Shown here in pieces: positions 7,548 through 16,134 of a stretch of DNA of 64,000 nucleotides (the stretch's first letter is position 1; every line of letters begins with the position of its first letter). Source of the DNA: Agrobacterium tumefaciens (lineage in GTDB: Bacteria > Pseudomonadota > Alphaproteobacteria > Rhizobiales > Rhizobiaceae). Made by a program: the position numbers and the translations under genes. The DNA lies in NCBI RefSeq assembly GCF_017726655.1, contig NZ_CP072308.1, forward strand, positions 2,802,001-2,866,000, read 5' to 3'. The notes beneath the pieces were generated by a model. The model saw nothing but the letters and a program-made list of their open reading frames with translations. It was not told the DNA's origin and searched no databases.

Positions 7548-9638
7548 ATGACAATGCTCAAAGTTCTCCAGTGCCTTACCGTCGATCACGACTACAGATA
7601 TACCGTTGCAGCGGTGGTTGTCTGCATGCTCGGAAGCTTCGTTTCGATGCGGCTTTTTTCGAGAGCGCGCCTGGCGACGGGGGTGCAGAAGGTCAACTGG
7701 CTGTTTCTGGCGGGCGTCAATGGCGGTGCGGCGATATGGACCACCCATTTCGTGGCGATGCTGGGCTATGTCGCGGCGGGCGAGGTGGGCTACGATCCTT
7801 ATCTCACGGGTCTTTCGCTTCTGATTGCCATCTCCACGACAACAGCGGGTTTCGGCATTTCCGCCTATGGCGGGCGTAGCGTGATGGTGGAGGCCGGTGG
7901 TGTTGTTCTTGGCCTCGGCATCGCGGCCATGCATTATACCGGCATGGCGGCCTATAATGTGCAGGGCATGATCTTCTGGGATCGGGCCTACGTCATCGCC
8001 TCGCTGGTGCTGGGGGCGGTGCTCGGCGCGCTCGCGGTCAATCGTATTGCCCGGCCACTCAACCGCTTCTGCCAATATGGCGGAGTGACATTTCTCATCC
8101 TGGCCATTGCCTCGATGCACTATACAGGCATGGCTTCCATGTCCTTCGCCTTTGACCCGCGCGTCGTCATTCCGGAAAATCTGCTGCCGCCGGCCATCAT
8201 GGGCGGGGGCGCAATCGCCGTGACGCTGCTGCTTCTGGCGCTCGGACTCTCGACCTATGTTATCGATGCCCAGTCCACGCAGCAGGCGGTTGCGCGCTAT
8301 CGCCACCTCTCCCTGCACGATCCGCTGACCGGTATCCCAAATCGTGCGGCTTTCATCGAACATCTCAACCGCCGCACCCGCCATATCTCGCTCGGCGCGC
8401 ATACGGCGCTTCTGTCCATCGATCTCAACCGCTTCAAGGAAATCAACGACGTGCATGGTCATGCGGCCGGTGACGCCGTGCTGCGCGCCATCGCCGACCG
8501 GGCGAGTTCCGTGTTGAAGGATGGCGAATTCCTGGCGCGCATGGGCGGCGATGAATTCGTGGCGATGACGCATTCCTATTATGTCAGGGCAGACGGTGCA
8601 GAATTCGCGCAACGGCTGATCGAGCAGATCAGCAGACCCGTGGAGTGGAACGGCCAGACATTTTCGGTTGGCGCAAGTGTGGGCATATCGGTGCGCAATT
8701 CCAGCTCCATCGATGCCGACACGCTGATGGCGCAGGCCGATGTTGCCATGTACCGGGCAAAAAGCGGCATCTCGGACACGATCTGCTTCTATGACAAATC
8801 CATGGACGAGGCTGCGCGGGAGCGGAATGCGCTAGCCGTCGCCATGCGCAGCGGTCTCGCCAATAACGAATTCGAGCTTTATTACCAGCAGCAGAACGAT
8901 ACCAGGAGTGGCAGCATCGTCGGTTTCGAGGCGCTCTTGCGCTGGAAACATCCGGAACGCGGCATGATTTCGCCGGTCGAGTTCATTCCCATTGCCGAAC
9001 AGACCGGCTTCATCGTTGAGTTGGGCGAGTGGGTTCTCAGAGAAGCCTGCGCGCAGGCTGCGCGGTGGAAAAAATCGCTCACCATCGCCGTTAACGTGGC
9101 GCCGCAGCAGCTCGCGGATAATGAGTTCCCCGACAAGGTCGAGAAAATCCTCGTCGAGACCGGGCTTGCGCCGGAACGGCTGGAGCTCGAAATCACGGAA
9201 GGCAGCATCATTGCCGACCATCGCCACGCCCTTGTTACCATTCGCAAGCTCAAGTCGCTCGGTGTCAAGATCGCCATGGATGACTATGGTACGGGCTACT
9301 CCTCACTTTCGACCCTGCAAAGCTTCCCGTTCGACAAGATCAAGATCGACCGCGCTTTCATCGATGGTCTCTCGACCAATGCGCAGTCCGAAGCGATCGT
9401 TCGCTCGACGCTCATTCTGGCGCATAGCCTCAATATTCCGGTGCTGGCGGAAGGGGTGGAGACGATGGCTCACGTTGAGTTTCTCCGGCGGGAGGGTTGC
9501 CTGCAGGTTCAGGGATTCTTCTTCGGCAAGCCCGGTCCGCTCACCTCCATCGCCAATCTCGTGGACGATACTTTCCTGTCTGCCGAGGACGAAACCGAAG
9601 CGGTCTCTGACCGGCGATATCTGAAGGCTGCACGATAA
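7548..9638 (+). CDS. MHYT-GGDEF-EAL c-di-GMP enzyme
   Basis: 696 residues. The N-terminal 235 residues form about seven membrane segments with two exact MHYT motifs (128-131 and 190-193, each continuing TGMA) and one degenerate copy THFVAM (66-71). MHYT domains are proposed copper-linked sensors of O2, CO or NO. The GGDEF domain has RMGGDEF at 331-337, and the EAL domain has EALLRW, VNVAP, EITE and DDYGTGYSSL, so both catalytic sites look intact. It stands alone, divergent from rplY. The start could also be the second ATG, two codons later. Confidence 0.92.
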   Translation: MTMLKVLQCLTVDHDYRYTVAAVVVCMLGSFVSMRLFSRARLATGVQKVNWLFLAGVNGGAAIWTTHFVAMLGYVAAGEVGYDPYLTGLSLLIAISTTTAGFGISAYGGRSVMVEAGGVVLGLGIAAMHYTGMAAYNVQGMIFWDRAYVIASLVLGAVLGALAVNRIARPLNRFCQYGGVTFLILAIASMHYTGMASMSFAFDPRVVIPENLLPPAIMGGGAIAVTLLLLALGLSTYVIDAQSTQQAVARYRHLSLHDPLTGIPNRAAFIEHLNRRTRHISLGAHTALLSIDLNRFKEINDVHGHAAGDAVLRAIADRASSVLKDGEFLARMGGDEFVAMTHSYYVRADGAEFAQRLIEQISRPVEWNGQTFSVGASVGISVRNSSSIDADTLMAQADVAMYRAKSGISDTICFYDKSMDEAARERNALAVAMRSGLANNEFELYYQQQNDTRSGSIVGFEALLRWKHPERGMISPVEFIPIAEQTGFIVELGEWVLREACAQAARWKKSLTIAVNVAPQQLADNEFPDKVEKILVETGLAPERLELEITEGSIIADHRHALVTIRKLKSLGVKIAMDDYGTGYSSLSTLQSFPFDKIKIDRAFIDGLSTNAQSEAIVRSTLILAHSLNIPVLAEGVETMAHVEFLRREGCLQVQGFFFGKPGPLTSIANLVDDTFLSAEDETEAVSDRRYLKAAR

Positions 9639-9741
9639 TCCCTTTCGCGCCCGCTCAGGTGCTGCGCACCGGCCGCAAAGTTTTTAGTTGAAACGTCGAC
9701 GCTTCCAGCGCACCATCGCACAAAAGCTTTGGGAGGAGCGC

Positions 9742-10701
9742 ATGCCGACAGACATCGCCCATGCGGAACGCGTGTATGAAACCGCACGCCATCGTTCCGC
9801 CGCCGCAAGTTCTCCGATTGTCGCCTCGTGGCGGCGTTGCATGGTCAAGCACCGGCTCGCGCCAGAGGAAAACCGCAAGCCGATTTTTTTGAGCGAGGCG
9901 GAATTTCGGCGTGCCCGTGAAAGCGCTGCCGGCCTGATTGCCGAAAGTACCGATGAGCTGGACCGGATTTTCCACAGTGTCGGCAAATCCGGCTGCTGCC
10001 TGCTTTTGACGGACGCGCAGGGCGTCGCGCTGGAGCGGCGTGGGGCCGCGGGAGACGATCGCGATTTCCGTTCGCTCGGCCTCTGGTCGGGAGCCGTGTG
10101 GAGCGAGGAGAGTGTCGGCACCAACGGTATCGGCACGGCCCTCGTCGACGAGCGTTCGGTTGTGGTCTATCGCGACCAGCATTTCTTCACCTCAAATACC
10201 GAACTCTGCTGCACCACCGCGCCCATTCGCGACCATACCGGCCGGGTGACGGGCGCGCTTGATATTTCCACCTGCCGCGACGACATCAACGAGATGACCT
10301 TCTCGTTCGTGACCCAGGCGGTGAAGGATGCGGCGCAACGCATCGAAGGCAATCTCTTCCGCCGTGCTTTTCCGGGTGCGCGCATCGTGGTCGTGCCGAG
10401 CGGCTTCGGAACGGCGCTTTCGCTGCTTGCCGTGGATCAGGACGATCTCGTGCTCGGCGCAACCCGCGCCGCACGCCTTGCGCTGAAGCTCGATGATATC
10501 AGGATCGCACAGGGTGTGCCGGCTGCGGATATTCTGCAGGAACAGCGCCATGACAGCGGTTCCGACCTTGCGGAAGCGGAACGCTCGGCGCTTCGCCGCG
10601 TGTTGTCGCGCACCAACGGCAATGTCACGCAGGCTGCCTCGCTGCTCGGCATCAGCCGCGCGACACTTCACCGCAAAATGAAGAAGTTCGACGTCCACTG
10701 A
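9742..10701 (+). CDS. GAF-Fis transcriptional regulator without AAA+ domain (AcoR-like)
   Basis: 319 residues. The N-terminal part (about 60-210) is a GAF sensory domain with the AcoR-type SVGTNGIGTAL motif. The C-terminus (about 275-319) is a Fis-type helix-turn-helix with NVTQAASLLGISRATLHRKM. The central sigma-54-interacting AAA+ ATPase of true AcoR proteins (GAFTGA, Walker A) is absent, so it should act on ordinary sigma-70 promoters. ATG at 9742 has the strong site GGGAGGAGCGC. It lies directly upstream of an aldehyde dehydrogenase, with a palindrome between them, and so probably controls that gene in response to alcohols or aldehydes (inference). Confidence 0.85.
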   Translation: MPTDIAHAERVYETARHRSAAASSPIVASWRRCMVKHRLAPEENRKPIFLSEAEFRRARESAAGLIAESTDELDRIFHSVGKSGCCLLLTDAQGVALERRGAAGDDRDFRSLGLWSGAVWSEESVGTNGIGTALVDERSVVVYRDQHFFTSNTELCCTTAPIRDHTGRVTGALDISTCRDDINEMTFSFVTQAVKDAAQRIEGNLFRRAFPGARIVVVPSGFGTALSLLAVDQDDLVLGATRAARLALKLDDIRIAQGVPAADILQEQRHDSGSDLAEAERSALRRVLSRTNGNVTQAASLLGISRATLHRKMKKFDVH

Positions 10702-10714
10702 GTTTTGCAGACCC

Positions 10715-10743
10715 CGTTCTCTGGCCGAATGTGCCAGAGAACG
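10715..10743 (+). terminator. Strong hairpin after the regulator gene
   Basis: A perfect 11-bp inverted repeat, CGTTCTCTGGC (10715-10725) and GCCAGAGAACG (10733-10743), with a 7-nt loop starts 13 bp past the stop. There is no T-run, so it may be a weak terminator or an RNA-stabilising hairpin. Confidence 0.5.
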
Positions 10744-10750
10744 GCGGCTC

Positions 10751-10768
10751 TGTCGCAGATGTGAGACA
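10751..10768. promoter_or_regulatory. Candidate operator of the AcoR-like regulator
   Basis: TGTCGCAGATGTGAGACA is an imperfect 18-bp palindrome (TGTC...GACA outer arms, two unpaired positions). It lies 108 bp upstream of the aldehyde dehydrogenase start. TGTC/GACA dyads of this kind are typical of Fis-type helix-turn-helix binding sites. Assignment is by position and symmetry. Confidence 0.45.
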
Positions 10769-10875
10769 ATGTGCGCTGCGGAACCGCGCCGCCCCTCTAC
10801 CGAACCGTATCATCTAGGCTCACCTTCCTCCCATGCGGTCCGCTCAGGATCGTTTTCATCAGGGAGGATGAAATC

Positions 10876-12393
10876 ATGAATATTCAGGTTCAGCAGAAAG
10901 CGGGCGAAGCGCCCTTCAAGCTGAAATACGGCAATTACATCGGCGGCAAATGGGTGGAGCCGAAATCCGGCCGCTACATGGATAACCTATCGCCGGTGAC
11001 CGGCCACAAGATTTGCGAAGTGCCGCGTTCGGATGCCGCCGACATCGAGTTCGCGCTGGACGCGGCCCATAAGGCCCGCGACAAATGGGGCAAGACCAGC
11101 ATAACCGAGCGTTCCAACATCCTGCTCAAGATCGCCCAGCGGATCGAAGACAATCTAGACCTCATCGCCCGGGCTGAAACCTGGGATAATGGCAAGCCGC
11201 TGCGTGAAACCACCAATGCGGATATTCCGCTTGCGATCGATCACTTCCGCTATTTCGCGGGCTGCATCCGCGCCCAGGAAGGCACGATCGGCGAAATCGA
11301 TAACGATACCGTCGCCTATCACTTCCATGAACCACTCGGTGTCGTCGGTCAGATCATCCCGTGGAACTTCCCGATCCTGATGGCCGCGTGGAAACTTGCA
11401 CCGGCGCTTGCTGCCGGCAATTGCGTCGTGTTGAAGCCGGCCGAACAGACCCCGGCCTCCATTCTCATCGTGATGGAGCTGATCGAAGATCTGCTGCCGC
11501 CCGGCGTCCTCAACATCGTCAACGGCACCGGCCTTGAAGCTGGCAAGCCGCTGGCCCAGAGCAACCGCATCGCCAAGATCGCCTTTACCGGCTCTACCTC
11601 GGTCGGCAAGGAAATCATGCGGTATGCGGCCGACAACGTGACCAACATCACGCTGGAGCTGGGCGGCAAATCGCCGAACATCTTCTTTGCCGATGTGATG
11701 AATGAGGACGATGCCTTCCTCGACAAGGCGCTCGAAGGTTTTGCCTTCTTCGCACTGAACCAGGGGGAGGTCTGCACCTGCCCATCCCGCGCGCTGGTGC
11801 ATGAATCGATCTATGACCGGTTCATGGAAAAGGCGATCAAGCGCGTGCAGGCCATCAGCCAGGACGATCCGCTCAACCCGTCGACGATGCTGGGCGCACA
11901 GGCCTCGCAGGAACAGTTCGACAAGATCATGAGCTATCTGGAGATCGGCAAGAAGGAAGGCGCAAAGGTTTTGACTGGCGGTGATCGCAAGACGCTGACG
12001 GGCGACCTGAAGGACGGTTACTATATTCAGCCAACCGTTTTTGAGGGCAACAACAAGATGCGGATTTTCCAGGAGGAAATCTTCGGTCCTGTCGTTTCTG
12101 TCACCACCTTCAAGACAGTGGAGGAAGCGCTCGAAATCGCCAATGACACGGTTTACGGTCTCGGCGCAGGCGTCTGGAGCCGTGACACCAATATCGCTTA
12201 CCGCGCCGGGCGGGGCATCGAAGCGGGTCGCGTGTGGACGAATTGCTATCACGTCTATCCGGCGGGTGCTGCGTTTGGTGGTTACAAGCAGTCCGGCATC
12301 GGTCGCGAGACCCACAAGATGATGCTCGATCATTACCAGCAGACCAAAAACCTGCTCGTCTCTTACAGCCCGAACAAGGTCGGCTTCTTCTGA
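10876..12393 (+). CDS. NAD-dependent aldehyde dehydrogenase (AldA/ExaC type)
   Basis: 505 residues, the normal size for the ALDH superfamily. It oxidises an aldehyde to the acid with NAD. Catalytic residues are in place: Glu261 in ELGGKSPN and Cys300 in NQGEVC; the cofactor-binding segment IIPWNFP is at 160-166 and GSTSVGKEI at 239-247. The closest class is the acetaldehyde/chloroacetaldehyde dehydrogenases that pair with AcoR-type regulators, which fits the gene just upstream. ATG at 10876 follows GGGAGGATGAAATC; the upstream in-frame extension is not protein-like. Likely role: detoxification or use of ethanol-derived acetaldehyde. Confidence 0.92.
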   Translation: MNIQVQQKAGEAPFKLKYGNYIGGKWVEPKSGRYMDNLSPVTGHKICEVPRSDAADIEFALDAAHKARDKWGKTSITERSNILLKIAQRIEDNLDLIARAETWDNGKPLRETTNADIPLAIDHFRYFAGCIRAQEGTIGEIDNDTVAYHFHEPLGVVGQIIPWNFPILMAAWKLAPALAAGNCVVLKPAEQTPASILIVMELIEDLLPPGVLNIVNGTGLEAGKPLAQSNRIAKIAFTGSTSVGKEIMRYAADNVTNITLELGGKSPNIFFADVMNEDDAFLDKALEGFAFFALNQGEVCTCPSRALVHESIYDRFMEKAIKRVQAISQDDPLNPSTMLGAQASQEQFDKIMSYLEIGKKEGAKVLTGGDRKTLTGDLKDGYYIQPTVFEGNNKMRIFQEEIFGPVVSVTTFKTVEEALEIANDTVYGLGAGVWSRDTNIAYRAGRGIEAGRVWTNCYHVYPAGAAFGGYKQSGIGRETHKMMLDHYQQTKNLLVSYSPNKVGFF

Positions 12394-12440
12394 GGTCCTC
12401 CCCGGAAGCCGGCGAGGGTATGGTGCCAGGTCGCCGGCGT

Positions 12441-12524
12441 GTTCCCAGGGGCTTCTGCTCCTGGGAACCCGGATCGGAGTTAAGGCAAAGCAAAAGGCTG
12501 GAGGATTTCACCTCCGGCCTTTTG
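12441..12524 (+). terminator. Two successive hairpins ending the aldehyde dehydrogenase unit
   Basis: First hairpin: GTTCCCAGG (12441-12449) with CCTGGGAAC (12460-12468). Second, stronger hairpin: a 14-bp stem with one wobble pair between CAAAAGGCTGGAGG (12491-12504) and CCTCCGGCCTTTTG (12511-12524). The second is A-rich on its left arm and T-rich on its right, so it can stop transcripts from both sides, including the convergent chemoreceptor gene. Confidence 0.75.
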
Positions 12525-12531
12525 TTGCAGC

Positions 12532-14796
12532 TTATGCTGCGTAACGCTGGTCCTGCGGGCGGGTATGACCAACCGAGAATTGGGCAACCTGTTCGGTGAG
12601 GCCGTCAGCTTCACTTGCCAGCGAGAAGGCCGATGCCGTCGTTTCTTCCACCATCGCGGCATTCTGCTGCGTGACATGGTCAAGTTCGTTGACGGAGGCG
12701 TTGATCTCGCTGAGGCGGCCGGATTGTTCGCGCGATGCCGTGGCGATTTCCCCGATCTGGTCGTTGACCGACTGGATGCGCTTCTGGATTTGCTCGAGGC
12801 TTTCACCGGTCTTCAACACCAGCGCCACGCCGCTTTCCACATCGCCGGCGGAGGTGGCGATCAGCGTCGTGATGTCACGGGCGGCGGCTGCCGATTTCTG
12901 GGCCAGTTCGCGAACCTCCTGCGCCACGACCGCAAAGCCCTTTCCGGCTTCCCCGGCACGGGCGGCTTCCACGCCTGCATTCAGCGCCAAAAGGTTGGTC
13001 TGGAAGGCAATCTGGTCAATGACGTCGATGATCTGGCGGATTTTGGCCGACGAGGTCTCGATGCGCTCCATGGCGACGATCGCTTCTTTAACGACTGCCG
13101 TGGACTTGTGGGCGTCCTGCATCGTGCCCGCCGTGGCCTCGACGGCGACATTGCAGCGCGATAGCGAAACGTTGACAGCCTGTGTCATGTCAGCGAGCGC
13201 GGCGGCCGCTTCTTCAAGGGCCGCGGCCTGACGTTCGGTGCGCCGGGACAGGTCTTCCGATGCGCTCTTCAATTCGCCGGAGCCGGAACGGATGGCGTTC
13301 GCGCTTTCGCCGATATTGGCGATCGTCGCTTCCAGTCCGGCCATGGAATTGTTGAAGTCGATGCGCAGGTGATCGAGCGACGGCACGAAGGATTTCTCGA
13401 TGCGAAGATCGAGCCTGCCGGCGGCAAGATTGGCAAGACCGGTCGCCAGTGCATCGACCGCTTCTTCCAGTTCCTTTGCGCTTCGCGCCTTTTCCATTTC
13501 GCGCTGGGCGCGTTCCTCGTCCAGTTCTTCGCCCTTGCGATGGGCTTCTTCTTCCATACGCTGCTTGTCGAGAATGCCCTGGCGGAAGGATTCCAGCGCG
13601 CGCGCCATGGTGCCGATTTCATCGCCGCGGGAAACGGCCTTGATCTCGATGTTGTTCTCGCCGCCGTTGAGGCGTTCCATCAATCCGGCAAGCCCGGTCA
13701 ACGGTTTGGTGAGGCTGGCGGACACGAAAATGCCAATCAGCGTCATGATCGCCAGCACCGCCAGTGTTGCGGCGGTCGCCCAGAAAGCGAGATCATTGGC
13801 AGCTGCCAGAACCTTGCTCTCCTGCTGGCCGATCGCCAGAAGATGCTTCTGGCCAAAGACGGTGACGGGGCGGTAGGCATAGAAAATGTTGCCGGCAGAC
13901 GTCTTGGCCAGCACCATTCCGGCGTCGTTTGCGCCCGCCAGCGCCGCGAGATTTTTGGAAACGGCGGCGTCCGGGCCGCCGGACAGCACACCGGCGCGGC
14001 GTTTGCCTTCAGTGCTCAGAAGGACCGCGTCATCGATGGATTTTCCGGTCTCCTCTGGCGTGACGACGGCGCCGATACGATCCGCCGATATGCGCATGAC
14101 GACGGCGCCCTTGCGCTGCAACTGACCCCAGTTAGAGACGGCGAGCGGCATGCCGACCATGGCTGAATCATTCTCGCCGCCGCTGAAACCAGTGGTACTG
14201 ATGACGCCGTCCTTACCGGCTTCGATGCGCTGGAAAAGGTCCTTGAGGGCCGCGTTCTGCGGTTCCGCCACGTTGGTCAGGAAGTTCTTTCCCTTGGTCA
14301 CGGAGTAAATGATGAGGCCATTCTTGTCGATCACGTAGATGTCGCTGACGCGGGTGTTGCGCCAGACGCTGGCAATCGCGGCGTTGATGGTCGCGTGGCG
14401 AATGGCATAAAGCAGTCGCAGTCCCTCGCCATTGAAGGAGGCGCGTTCTTCCTCCGAAACACCGTCGCGGCGAAACGCTTCGATGATGGCGTCTTTTTCC
14501 GTCGGCACGACAGTCGTCATCGTTTCGAGCGCCTGCGCAATTGCGGCATTCTGCGACAGTTCGGAAATGCTCTGCTCGACGCGCAGCGTATAGGCGTCGA
14601 GTTGCTTGGACTGGTTTCCTGCAACCGTGTCGAGCCTGATTTCGCTGGCGTCGATCAGTCCTGATTTGCCCATCTCATAGGACAGCAGCCCCACGGACAG
14701 GCAGGAAACGAGCGTTGCGCCCGTTACAAGCGCTGCAAATTTTGCCTTGATGGACAATGATTTAGTTTTGACAGCAGTCGGATTCACACCCGGCAT
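12532..14796 (-). CDS. Methyl-accepting chemotaxis protein
   Basis: 754 residues: TM1 about 20-42, a periplasmic Cache-type sensor domain to about 300, TM2 about 305-328, HAMP about 330-385, a charged coiled-coil linker, and a cytoplasmic signalling domain. The signalling domain carries the invariant hairpin tip ([19 protein letters not shown]) and [13 protein letters not shown]. The C-terminus lacks the NWETF-type CheR/CheB tether. ATG at 14796 has a perfect GGAGGAAACAGG site. It stands alone; ligand unknown. It presumably signals to CheA/CheW encoded elsewhere. Confidence 0.92.
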   Translation of the reverse strand: MPGVNPTAVKTKSLSIKAKFAALVTGATLVSCLSVGLLSYEMGKSGLIDASEIRLDTVAGNQSKQLDAYTLRVEQSISELSQNAAIAQALETMTTVVPTEKDAIIEAFRRDGVSEEERASFNGEGLRLLYAIRHATINAAIASVWRNTRVSDIYVIDKNGLIIYSVTKGKNFLTNVAEPQNAALKDLFQRIEAGKDGVISTTGFSGGENDSAMVGMPLAVSNWGQLQRKGAVVMRISADRIGAVVTPEETGKSIDDAVLLSTEGKRRAGVLSGGPDAAVSKNLAALAGANDAGMVLAKTSAGNIFYAYRPVTVFGQKHLLAIGQQESKVLAAANDLAFWATAATLAVLAIMTLIGIFVSASLTKPLTGLAGLMERLNGGENNIEIKAVSRGDEIGTMARALESFRQGILDKQRMEEEAHRKGEELDEERAQREMEKARSAKELEEAVDALATGLANLAAGRLDLRIEKSFVPSLDHLRIDFNNSMAGLEATIANIGESANAIRSGSGELKSASEDLSRRTERQAAALEEAAAALADMTQAVNVSLSRCNVAVEATAGTMQDAHKSTAVVKEAIVAMERIETSSAKIRQIIDVIDQIAFQTNLLALNAGVEAARAGEAGKGFAVVAQEVRELAQKSAAAARDITTLIATSAGDVESGVALVLKTGESLEQIQKRIQSVNDQIGEIATASREQSGRLSEINASVNELDHVTQQNAAMVEETTASAFSLASEADGLTEQVAQFSVGHTRPQDQRYAA

Positions 14797-15073
14797 CCTG
14801 TTTCCTCCCCCCAAAAGAACATGCCCGTACCGTTGCAAGAATTGCTTACGGTCACGTTAAAAGCGTGGTGAATTGTACGATTATTTTCCCGTTACGCGTG
14901 AGGAAATAGCGCGCTGCCACCGAGCCGGCCTCGTTATAAAACTGCAATGGAACAGGCGCATATCGGAAGAAGTTCAACGGCTGTTCATATTCATGCAAGC
15001 TTTCCGCGCTCCTTTCCCCGCTATCAGCAATAATGTCTGCAGCGCCCATGCGGATGGATGTGACGGAGCCAGC

Positions 15074-15826
15074 GTGAAACCCATTCCGGATTTCGCCGTG
15101 ATCGTGCCCATGCACAACGAAGAAGCGAGTGTCGAGACGCTCGTCGGTGAGATCGTTGCCGCCTGCAGGCCCGTCGGCGATTTCGAAATTGTGGTCGTGG
15201 ACGATGCTTCCTCCGACGGCACGGTCGGAGCGGTGCTTTCGCTCGCAGATGATTACCCGATGTTGCGGCTGGTGCGGCATGACCGTCAGGGCGGCCAATC
15301 GGCGGCGATCCACAGTGGTGTTCAGGCAGCGCGAGCGCCGATCGTCTGCATGCTCGATGGCGACGGCCAGAACCCGCCCGACAATCTGCCAACACTTCTT
15401 GGGCCTCTTCTTTCAGCCACCGCACCGCAACGGCTGGGCCTTGTCGCCGGCCAACGCGTCGGCAGGCGGGATACGCTTGCAAAGCGGCTGTCCTCGCGCT
15501 TTGCAAATCAGCTGCGCGCCCGCATCCTGAAGGATGGCACGCGCGATACTGGCTGCGGCCTCAAAGCATTCCGGCGCGACGCCTATCTCGCCTTGCCCTA
15601 TTTCGATCATCACCACCGCTATTTCCCGGCACTCTTTAGCCGCGATGGCTGGCAGGTCGCCCATGTCGACGTCACGCATCGGCCGCGGCTGCACGGCAAC
15701 TCCCACTATACCAATATCGGCCGCGCGCTTGTCGGTATTTACGATCTCATCGGCGTGGCGTGGCTGCTGCGTCGGCGAAAGCGCTCGAATTGGGCGGAAA
15801 CCTTCATAACGGAGACGTCGCCGTGA
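15074..15826 (+). CDS. Family 2 glycosyltransferase (polyprenyl-phosphate sugar synthase type)
   Basis: 250 residues from the GTG at 15074 (GGAG 7 nt upstream; homology begins at once with FAVIVPMHNEE). The GT-A fold motifs are VVVDDASSDGT and the metal-binding MLDGDGQNPP. The C-terminal part RDTGCGLKAFRRD and HRPRLHGNSHY matches the ArnC/DPM1 class, which loads a sugar on a polyprenyl phosphate at the inner face of the cytoplasmic membrane. No C-terminal membrane pair follows. The gene overlaps the next by 4 bp (GTGA) and starts a four-gene operon ending in a GT39 transferase and a PAP2 phosphatase. The start could lie further upstream. Confidence 0.85.
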   Translation: MKPIPDFAVIVPMHNEEASVETLVGEIVAACRPVGDFEIVVVDDASSDGTVGAVLSLADDYPMLRLVRHDRQGGQSAAIHSGVQAARAPIVCMLDGDGQNPPDNLPTLLGPLLSATAPQRLGLVAGQRVGRRDTLAKRLSSRFANQLRARILKDGTRDTGCGLKAFRRDAYLALPYFDHHHRYFPALFSRDGWQVAHVDVTHRPRLHGNSHYTNIGRALVGIYDLIGVAWLLRRRKRSNWAETFITETSP

Positions 15827-16134
15827 ATGTACCGGCTTTATGGTCCATGCTGCATGTGAACAGCTGGGAGGAGTTTCTGTGGGTTTGCACGGGCTTCATG
15901 GGCCAGATGCTGTTCACCGCCCGCTTCCTGCTTCAGTGGATCTCCTCTGAGCGGGCAAATCGTTCGGTCATGCCCGTGGCCTTCTGGTATTTTTCCGTTC
16001 TTGGCGGTCTGGTGCTGTTGTCCTATGCCGTCTGGCGGCGCGACCCGGTCTTCGTCATCGGCCAGGCATCCGGCCTTCTCATCTATTTCAGAAATCTCTG
16101 GTTGATCCATGCAGAACGCCGCCAGCATGCATGA
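15823..16134 (+). CDS. LAB_N domain membrane protein
   Basis: 103 residues from the GTG at 15823, which overlaps the stop of the glycosyltransferase. Three hydrophobic segments carry the family pattern QWISSE...SVMPVAFWYFSVLGG...VIGQASGLLIYFRNL of the lipid-A-disaccharide-synthase N-terminal (LAB_N) family. Despite its name this domain has no known glycosyltransferase activity. It typically sits next to GT2 plus GT39 pairs and is thought to assist handling or flipping of polyprenyl-phosphate sugars. It was chosen over a longer frame because that frame lies inside the preceding gene. Confidence 0.85.
   Translation: MNVPALWSMLHVNSWEEFLWVCTGFMGQMLFTARFLLQWISSERANRSVMPVAFWYFSVLGGLVLLSYAVWRRDPVFVIGQASGLLIYFRNLWLIHAERRQHA

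Noticed and set aside
15001..15073. Extended N-terminus of the GT2 enzyme
   Set aside because: The segment is not protein-like and the GTG at 15074 has a good ribosome binding site just before the conserved fold.
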